In this document: positions 6,781-11,015 of the stretch, piece after piece
Layout of the letters: each line of letters opens with the position of its first letter
Numbering within the stretch: position 1 is the stretch's first letter
Source: JBDSYA01 sp039925865
Lineage (GTDB): Bacteria; Bacteroidota; Ignavibacteria; Tepidaquicellales; Tepidaquicellaceae
Reading direction: 5' to 3'
Assembly (NCBI GenBank): GCA_039925865.1
Contig: JBDSYA010000199.1
Coordinates: forward strand, 1-11,015
Length of the DNA stretch: 11,015 bases
Made by a program: the position numbers and the translations under genes
The notes under the pieces: model-generated
What the model was told of the DNA's origin: nothing
Database searches by the model: none
The model's input: only the letters and a program-made list of their open reading frames with translations

Positions 6781-8436
6781 TCAGGTTTGTATTACACCGA
6801 CATTAAATTTTTTCATTTCAGGATTATTGTTTGCAAGCTCAATACAGTAAGATATGATTTTCCTTGTCTCTCTCGGATCAATTATCTCATCGATCCATAA
6901 TCTTGATGCAGCATGAAGTATATTTGTCTGCTCTTCGTAATCCTTCTTAATATCATCTAAAAATATTTTTTTATCCTCGTCAGTAATTTCCTTTCCGAGT
7001 TTTTTCTGCTGGCCGATCTTAATGTCGAGCAAAACATTACTGGCCTGTGAACCGCCCATTACCGCGATCTGAGCATTCGGATACGCAAATATAAATCTCG
7101 GATCATAAGCCTTTCCGCACATTGCGTAATTACCGGCTCCGTAACTGTTACCTGAAATAATTGTAATTTTAGGAACAACACTGTTAGCAACTGCATTAAC
7201 CATCTTAGCTCCGTCTTTTATAATCCCGCCATGTTCGGAACGGGATCCAACCATGAAACCGGTTACATCCTGTAAAAAAAGTATAGGTATCTTTCTCTGA
7301 TTACAGTTCATTATAAACCGGGCTGCTTTATCCGCACTGTCAGAATATATCACTCCTCCAAACTGCATTTCACCTGTTTTACTTTTTACAATTGTCCTTT
7401 GATTTGCAACTATCCCGACAGCCCATCCATCGATCCTTGCATATCCTGTTATGATTGTTTTTCCGTATGCAGGTTTGTATTCATCCAGACCGCCATCGTC
7501 TATAATTTTTGATATCAGTTCATAAGTATCATAAGGTTTTGAACTGTCTTCAGGAATGACACCGTAAATGTCATTTTCATTTGAGATTGAATTTTTGCTT
7601 TCGATCCTGTCAAAGCCTGCATTTTCAGTGTGTCCGAACTTACTGACAAGATCTCTTATTTTTTCAAGGCACTCTTCATCATTCGCCATTTTTTCATCCG
7701 TTATACCCGAAACTTCTGTTGTGACATTTGCACCTCCCAGAGATTCGTTATCAATTATTTCACCAATAGCTGCTTTGACAAGATGAGATCCTGCCAGGAA
7801 AATATTTCCCGTCCCTTCAACTATCAATGCTTCATCACTCATGATTGGCAGATAAGCTCCGCCCGCTACGCAAGGTCCCATTATTGCGGCGATCTGAGGA
7901 ATTCCCATTGAGCTCATCACAGCATTATTCCTGAAAATTCTTCCGAAATGTTCTTTATCAGGAAATATTTCATGCTGCAAAGGAAGAAATACTCCGGCCG
8001 AGTCAACAAGGTAAATTATAGGAAGTTTGTTTTCGATAGAAATTTCCTGAGCCCTTAAATTTTTTTTGCATGTGATTGGAAACCATGCCCCTGCTTTCAC
8101 GGTGGCATCGTTGGCAACGATCACACAATTTCTGCCGTGAATTTTTCCGATACCGAATATTGTCCCTGAAGACGGTGCCCCGCCATATTCTTCATACATT
8201 CCGTAACCTGCATATAGTCCAAGCTCCATAAAATATGAATCTTTGTCAATTAACAGCTGTATTCTTTCACGGCAATGCAGTTTATTTTTTGAATGAAGCT
8301 TATTAATAGCTTCCGCTCCTCCGCCTAAAATTAATTTTTCCCTGATTGCTCTTAATTTTCTGAGAAGTTCCTTTTGATTATCTTCTCTGATATTAAAAGC
8401 ATTATCTTTTTTAGAAAGAGATTTTAATTTAGGCAT
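6781..8436 (-). CDS. acyl-CoA carboxylase carboxyltransferase (beta) subunit, methylcrotonoyl-CoA carboxylase type
   Basis: The 551-residue protein is a full-length biotin-dependent carboxyltransferase, which moves carboxyl from carboxybiotin to an acyl-CoA. The N half has RERIQLLIDKDSYFMELG (56-73), VKAGAWFPITCKKNLRAQEI (113-132), DSAGVFLPLQHEIFPDKEHF (145-164) and the first oxyanion loop MGPCVAGGAYLP (186-197), then LGGA and SGITD. The C half has QDVTGFMVGS and IKDGAKM (389-412) and the second oxyanion loop SGNSYGAGNYAMCG (428-441). The GAGNY-x-MCG loop points to the methylcrotonoyl-CoA type rather than the propionyl-CoA type, though the true substrate is uncertain. The biotin carboxylase and biotin carrier partners are not in the window. 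It is 108 bases downstream of clpX with its own possible promoter, and converges on clpB. A role in leucine or branched acyl-CoA breakdown is an inference. Confidence 0.9.
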   Translation of the reverse strand: MPKLKSLSKKDNAFNIREDNQKELLRKLRAIREKLILGGGAEAINKLHSKNKLHCRERIQLLIDKDSYFMELGLYAGYGMYEEYGGAPSSGTIFGIGKIHGRNCVIVANDATVKAGAWFPITCKKNLRAQEISIENKLPIIYLVDSAGVFLPLQHEIFPDKEHFGRIFRNNAVMSSMGIPQIAAIMGPCVAGGAYLPIMSDEALIVEGTGNIFLAGSHLVKAAIGEIIDNESLGGANVTTEVSGITDEKMANDEECLEKIRDLVSKFGHTENAGFDRIESKNSISNENDIYGVIPEDSSKPYDTYELISKIIDDGGLDEYKPAYGKTIITGYARIDGWAVGIVANQRTIVKSKTGEMQFGGVIYSDSADKAARFIMNCNQRKIPILFLQDVTGFMVGSRSEHGGIIKDGAKMVNAVANSVVPKITIISGNSYGAGNYAMCGKAYDPRFIFAYPNAQIAVMGGSQASNVLLDIKIGQQKKLGKEITDEDKKIFLDDIKKDYEEQTNILHAASRLWIDEIIDPRETRKIISYCIELANNNPEMKKFNVGVIQT

Positions 8437-8455
8437 TTATCATTTGAATAGGTGA

Positions 8456-8485
8456 TTTATAATGTGATTGATTTGTAATTGGAAA
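8456..8485 (-). promoter_or_regulatory. putative promoter of the acyl-CoA carboxylase gene
   Basis: Read on the minus strand, TTTCCA (8485-8480) is followed after 18 bases by TATAAA (8461-8456), 19 bases before the ATG. The -10 matches five of six consensus bases and the -35 four of six. AT-rich sequence makes chance matches common. Confidence 0.28.
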
Positions 8486-8544
8486 GTATTGTGAAAGGAT
8501 TTAACAAAGTATTTTTAAAAAAACTTTACTTAACTTTAATAATA

Positions 8545-9828
8545 TCAGGCTATTATTTTCCGGTTATCGTTAAGGTAAACAGGTTCTTTTTTTTCTGAGA
8601 TAACTTCTTTTGTAATAATGCAGTTGGAAATATTTTCTTTGGAAGGGATCTTATACATGATCTCAAGCATTATATTTTCCAATATCGCTCTCAATGCACG
8701 TGCACCGGTTTTGCGGGACATTGCCATTCCAACTACTGCTTCAAGTGCGTCATCAGTAAATTCAAGATCCACACCTTCCATCCTGAATAATTTTTGATAT
8801 TGTTTTGTGATCGCATTCTTTGGTTCGGTCAATATGGAAAGCATTGTTCTTTTATCAAGTGAATTCAAGCTTGTAATTACAGGCAGACGGCCGATCAATT
8901 CCGGAATCAATCCATATTGTATAAGATCATCGGGCTCTACTTCAGACATTACCGTATCTAAATCAATATCGTCTTTTGAATAAAGCTGTGAGCCAAAGCC
9001 CATAGAGCTCTTTGCAATTCTTCTTTCAATTATTTTTTCAAGTCCGCCGAAAGCTCCGCCGCATATAAATAAAATATTCTTTGTATTAATATTTATTAAA
9101 GCCTGTTCAGGATGTTTTCGTCCTCCCTTAGGCGGTACACCTGCTATTGTGCCTTCAAGCAATTTTAATAATGCCTGCTGTACACCTTCACCTGAAACAT
9201 CACGGGTGATCGAAGTGCTGTCACTTTTTCTCGAAATTTTATCTATTTCATCTAAATATATAATTCCTCTTTCAGCTTTATTCAGATCAAAGTTTGCGCT
9301 TTGCAGCAAATGAACCAGGATCGATTCAACATCATCACCAACATATCCTGCTTCGGTCAGAGTTGTCGCATCAGCAATGGCAAACGGGACATCGAGTAGC
9401 TTGGCAAGAGTTTGTGCAAGAAATGTTTTCCCTGTACCGGTAGGTCCGATAAGCAGAATGTTACTTTTTTCAATTTCAACATCGTCAATATAGTTGAAAT
9501 CATTTGAGTCAATTCGTTTATAATGATTATATACAGCAACTGCCAGAGATTTCTTTGCACGATCCTGTCCTATAACGTATTCGTCTAAAAACTTTTTGAT
9601 TGTTTGAGGAGTAAGATTAGATCTTACTTTATTTATTGATTTAGTTGTACTGTAAAGAGTGTTCTTCTTAATTATCTGCATTGCATTTCCCACGCATATC
9701 TCACAAATAAATACTTCACGTCCGTTATGATCAGCAGGGCCTTTAATCATATTTGTGACCTTGTCAGCATTTCTTCCGCAGAAAGAACACCTTGCAGTCA
9801 AATTTTTTGTATTGGATTTACTATTCAT
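8545..9828 (-). CDS. clpX: ATP-dependent Clp protease ATP-binding subunit ClpX
   Basis: ClpX is the hexameric unfoldase that feeds tagged proteins to ClpP. At 427 residues it is full length. The N-terminal zinc-binding domain uses Cys14, Cys17, Cys42 and Cys45 (CSFCG and CEIC). The AAA+ domain has LDEYVIGQDRAKK (81-93), Walker A GPTGTGKT (128-135), pore loop GYVG (161-164), Walker B IIYLDEID (189-196), the RKH loop (237-239), the ClpP-docking loop as MGFG (276-279, equivalent to IGF), the Arg finger in LIGRLPV (Arg314) and sensor 2 Arg377 in GARALR. All key residues are kept, so it should be active with ClpP. No clpP or trigger factor gene is next to it, unlike the common tig-clpP-clpX order. 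The tRNA-Leu gene lies 55 bases upstream on the same strand, so the two could share a transcript. Confidence 0.97.
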   Translation of the reverse strand: MNSKSNTKNLTARCSFCGRNADKVTNMIKGPADHNGREVFICEICVGNAMQIIKKNTLYSTTKSINKVRSNLTPQTIKKFLDEYVIGQDRAKKSLAVAVYNHYKRIDSNDFNYIDDVEIEKSNILLIGPTGTGKTFLAQTLAKLLDVPFAIADATTLTEAGYVGDDVESILVHLLQSANFDLNKAERGIIYLDEIDKISRKSDSTSITRDVSGEGVQQALLKLLEGTIAGVPPKGGRKHPEQALININTKNILFICGGAFGGLEKIIERRIAKSSMGFGSQLYSKDDIDLDTVMSEVEPDDLIQYGLIPELIGRLPVITSLNSLDKRTMLSILTEPKNAITKQYQKLFRMEGVDLEFTDDALEAVVGMAMSRKTGARALRAILENIMLEIMYKIPSKENISNCIITKEVISEKKEPVYLNDNRKIIA

Positions 9829-9883
9829 ATTTCGGAAATGAGTTGTATAATGAAGTTATATGAATTTTCTTCTGAATATCATG

Positions 9884-9965
9884 TGCGCGATGAGGGAGTC
9901 GAACCCCCACGAGTTACCCCGCTAGATCCTAAGTCTAGTGCGTCTGCCAGTTCCGCCAATCGCGC
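9884..9965 (-). tRNA. tRNA-Leu (anticodon UAG)
   Basis: On the minus strand an 82-base cloverleaf folds cleanly. The 7-bp acceptor stem is GCGCGAT with ATCGCGC, all paired. The D arm is GCG/CGC. The anticodon stem is CTAGA/TCTAG around loop CTTAGGA, so the anticodon is TAG and reads CUA and other CUN leucine codons. A class II variable arm has stem CGGG/CTCG, and the T arm is GGGGG-TTCGACT-CCCTC (one G-U). The long variable arm and the anticodon both agree with leucine. The discriminator base is A at 9884; the next bases are CAT, so CCA is not encoded and must be added. Confidence 0.96.
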
Positions 9966-9986
9966 AGCTAATTTTGAATACAAAAA

Positions 9987-10015
9987 TAATTAAAACAATT
10001 TCTAAATACAATCAA
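9987..10015 (-). promoter_or_regulatory. putative promoter for tRNA-Leu
   Basis: On the minus strand TTGATT (10015-10010) is followed after exactly 17 bases by TAATTA (9992-9987), about 21 bases before the tRNA 5' end. An overlapping TATTTTTG fits the Bacteroidota -7 motif TAnnTTTG, with a TTG 20 bases upstream. Either reading gives a short leader. The local sequence is so AT-rich that this is only suggestive. Confidence 0.35.
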
Positions 10016-10033
10016 TTACATACAAGTTTTTTC

Positions 10034-10048
10034 TAAAGTATAACTTTA
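10034..10048. repeat. short AT-rich inverted repeat upstream of tRNA-Leu
   Basis: TAAAGT (10034-10039) and ACTTTA (10043-10048) are perfect 6-base arms around ATA, lying 18 bases upstream of the putative tRNA promoter and 74 bases after the stop of the outer membrane protein gene. No T-run follows on the minus strand, so it is not a classic terminator. It may be chance. Confidence 0.3.
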
Positions 10049-10122
10049 AACGAAAATTGTATCTTGCATATCATTATAATAAGTTTTGTATAAAAAATTT
10101 ATTAGCGAATATCATTTTAACG

Positions 10123-10926
10123 TTATAATGTAAATCCTAAAATAAGTCTTGCATTATTTTTTTCATGGTCATCAAGGACCGATGAGTTATTAGGAAGATC
10201 TTTGGATCTTTCAATTGCGGGCAGCTGTGGTAAATATGTCAATGCGAAAAACCATGAGTCTGACCTGTAACTGATATTAGGACCAATAAACAAAGCTGAG
10301 TGGATCAATCCTTTTCCATTTGGGAAATCACTGTGACTTCTGGCTTCAATTCCCAAAGAAAAATTATTTGTGATGTCATAAGCAAGTCCAAGGTCAAATT
10401 CTAATTCAAATGTTTTGGAAGTTCTCTGAGGATCAGCATTAAAACCCCATTCATATTCCGCACCGGCATTAAAAGCCAATGTCGTACTTTTTGAGAGCTG
10501 TTTATCAAAGATCAGTTTAGTTTCAATTTTAACTTCACGAGTGTTTAATCCAAATTCCAGATAAGGTGTAAATCCAATCCCATCCCTGTATTTATTTAAA
10601 ACCTGATATTTAAATTCTGTTGAAATACCTTCCCAGTCAAATTCAGTTTCATAATCACCTGTAAAGGCATTTGCAAATGTTGCATTTTGGAAATTGAGAT
10701 AAAAAGCAGTTTGCAATTTATTAGTAATACCCATTTCAAACTCCAGCCTATGGTCAAACCTGGAATAGAAATATTCTCTTCCACCACGATATGTTGACCA
10801 TATTTCAAAATCCTTTACATTTTTAGCAAGAGTAGAGGATTCGTAGGTATAAGTAAATCTCCTGTCATCAGCAAGAAGGTTACTCAATAGTAAAAAATTT
10901 ATAATAATTATAAAAATATATCTCAT
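10123..10926 (-). CDS. outer membrane beta-barrel protein of unknown function
   Basis: The 267-residue protein begins with a typical Sec signal peptide: MRY, a hydrophobic run IFIIIINFLLLSNL (4-17) and a probable cleavage after LLA at residue 19. The mature part is rich in alternating hydrophobic and polar residues with aromatic pairs, e.g. LEFEMGITNKLQTAFYLNF (61-79), FELEFDLGLAYDITNNFSLG (173-192) and a last strand ARLILGFTL, as expected for a barrel of about 10-12 strands. The opening FTYTYESSTLAKNVKDFEIW (24-43) followed by a GxTxxLQxAxYLNF segment resembles a family of small FCB-group outer membrane proteins of unknown function (possibly the DUF6662 group; recalled, not searched). The ATG at 10926 has no Shine-Dalgarno sequence and no convincing promoter in the 89 bases before it. 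No partner gene indicates its substrate. Confidence 0.82.
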   Translation of the reverse strand: MRYIFIIIINFLLLSNLLADDRRFTYTYESSTLAKNVKDFEIWSTYRGGREYFYSRFDHRLEFEMGITNKLQTAFYLNFQNATFANAFTGDYETEFDWEGISTEFKYQVLNKYRDGIGFTPYLEFGLNTREVKIETKLIFDKQLSKSTTLAFNAGAEYEWGFNADPQRTSKTFELEFDLGLAYDITNNFSLGIEARSHSDFPNGKGLIHSALFIGPNISYRSDSWFFALTYLPQLPAIERSKDLPNNSSVLDDHEKNNARLILGFTL

Positions 10927-11015
10927 TATGACTGTCAGATTAGTTAATAAAATTTGATCAGCAATATATAAAAAAATGTATTAACATTAAGTCTTCAAAA
11001 AAATATATTGGAGTT

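Noticed and set aside
8506..8527. AT-rich inverted repeat (AAAGT...ACTTT) after clpX
   Set aside because: The stem is almost all A-T with a mismatch and no following T-run on the minus strand; expected by chance in this composition.
9611..9627. Palindrome GTAAGAT-TAG-ATCTTAC
   Set aside because: It lies inside clpX, where codons for a typical ClpX segment explain it.
9884..9965. tRNA-Leu as an integration site for a mobile element
   Set aside because: No integrase, no repeat of the tRNA 3' end and no island-like genes are present in the window.
9727..9993. Plus-strand open frame across the clpX start and tRNA-Leu
   Set aside because: It runs antisense through a clear tRNA and the ClpX zinc-binding domain, so it is a shadow frame.

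Overview
The window is AT-rich DNA that looks chromosomal, most likely from the Bacteroidota/Ignavibacteriota (Chlorobi-group) side of the bacteria. Three things support this. None of the starts I can read has a convincing Shine-Dalgarno sequence. The acyl-CoA carboxylase beta subunit and the small beta-barrel outer membrane protein resemble proteins I associate with those phyla. The tRNA-Leu gene does not encode its CCA end. This placement is an inference; there is no rRNA or marker-gene alignment behind it.

Region 1 (1-5170, all minus strand) is a tightly packed envelope-glycan operon. In transcription order it holds a family-2 glycosyltransferase (5170-4337), a WaaE/KdtX-like LPS-core glycosyltransferase (4337-3582), an MsbA-like ABC exporter (3585-1750), a second family-2 glycosyltransferase (1753-908) and an O-antigen-ligase/polymerase-type membrane protein (from about 898 and running off the left edge). 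The first three junctions overlap by 1 to 4 bases, which suggests translational coupling. Together they read as cytoplasmic sugar addition, flipping of a lipid-linked glycan by the exporter, and transfer or polymerisation on the periplasmic side.

Region 2 (5171-6780) starts with a divergent intergenic stretch holding a strong GC-rich palindrome at 5219-5247. It is followed on the plus strand by clpB. This clpB is cut short: it has the N domain and a complete first AAA+ module, then stops just inside the middle domain, so the second AAA+ module is absent. The 166 bases after it contain no recognisable remnant.

Region 3 (6781-9965, minus strand) carries an MCC-type acyl-CoA carboxylase carboxyltransferase subunit, the complete unfoldase gene clpX, and a tRNA-Leu(UAG) gene upstream of clpX. 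Region 4 (10123-10926, minus strand) is an outer membrane beta-barrel protein with a signal peptide. I see no mobile-element gene, CRISPR array, toxin-antitoxin pair or defence system. The items most worth a second look are the truncated clpB and the palindromic element in front of it. I do not see evidence of a wholly new system.
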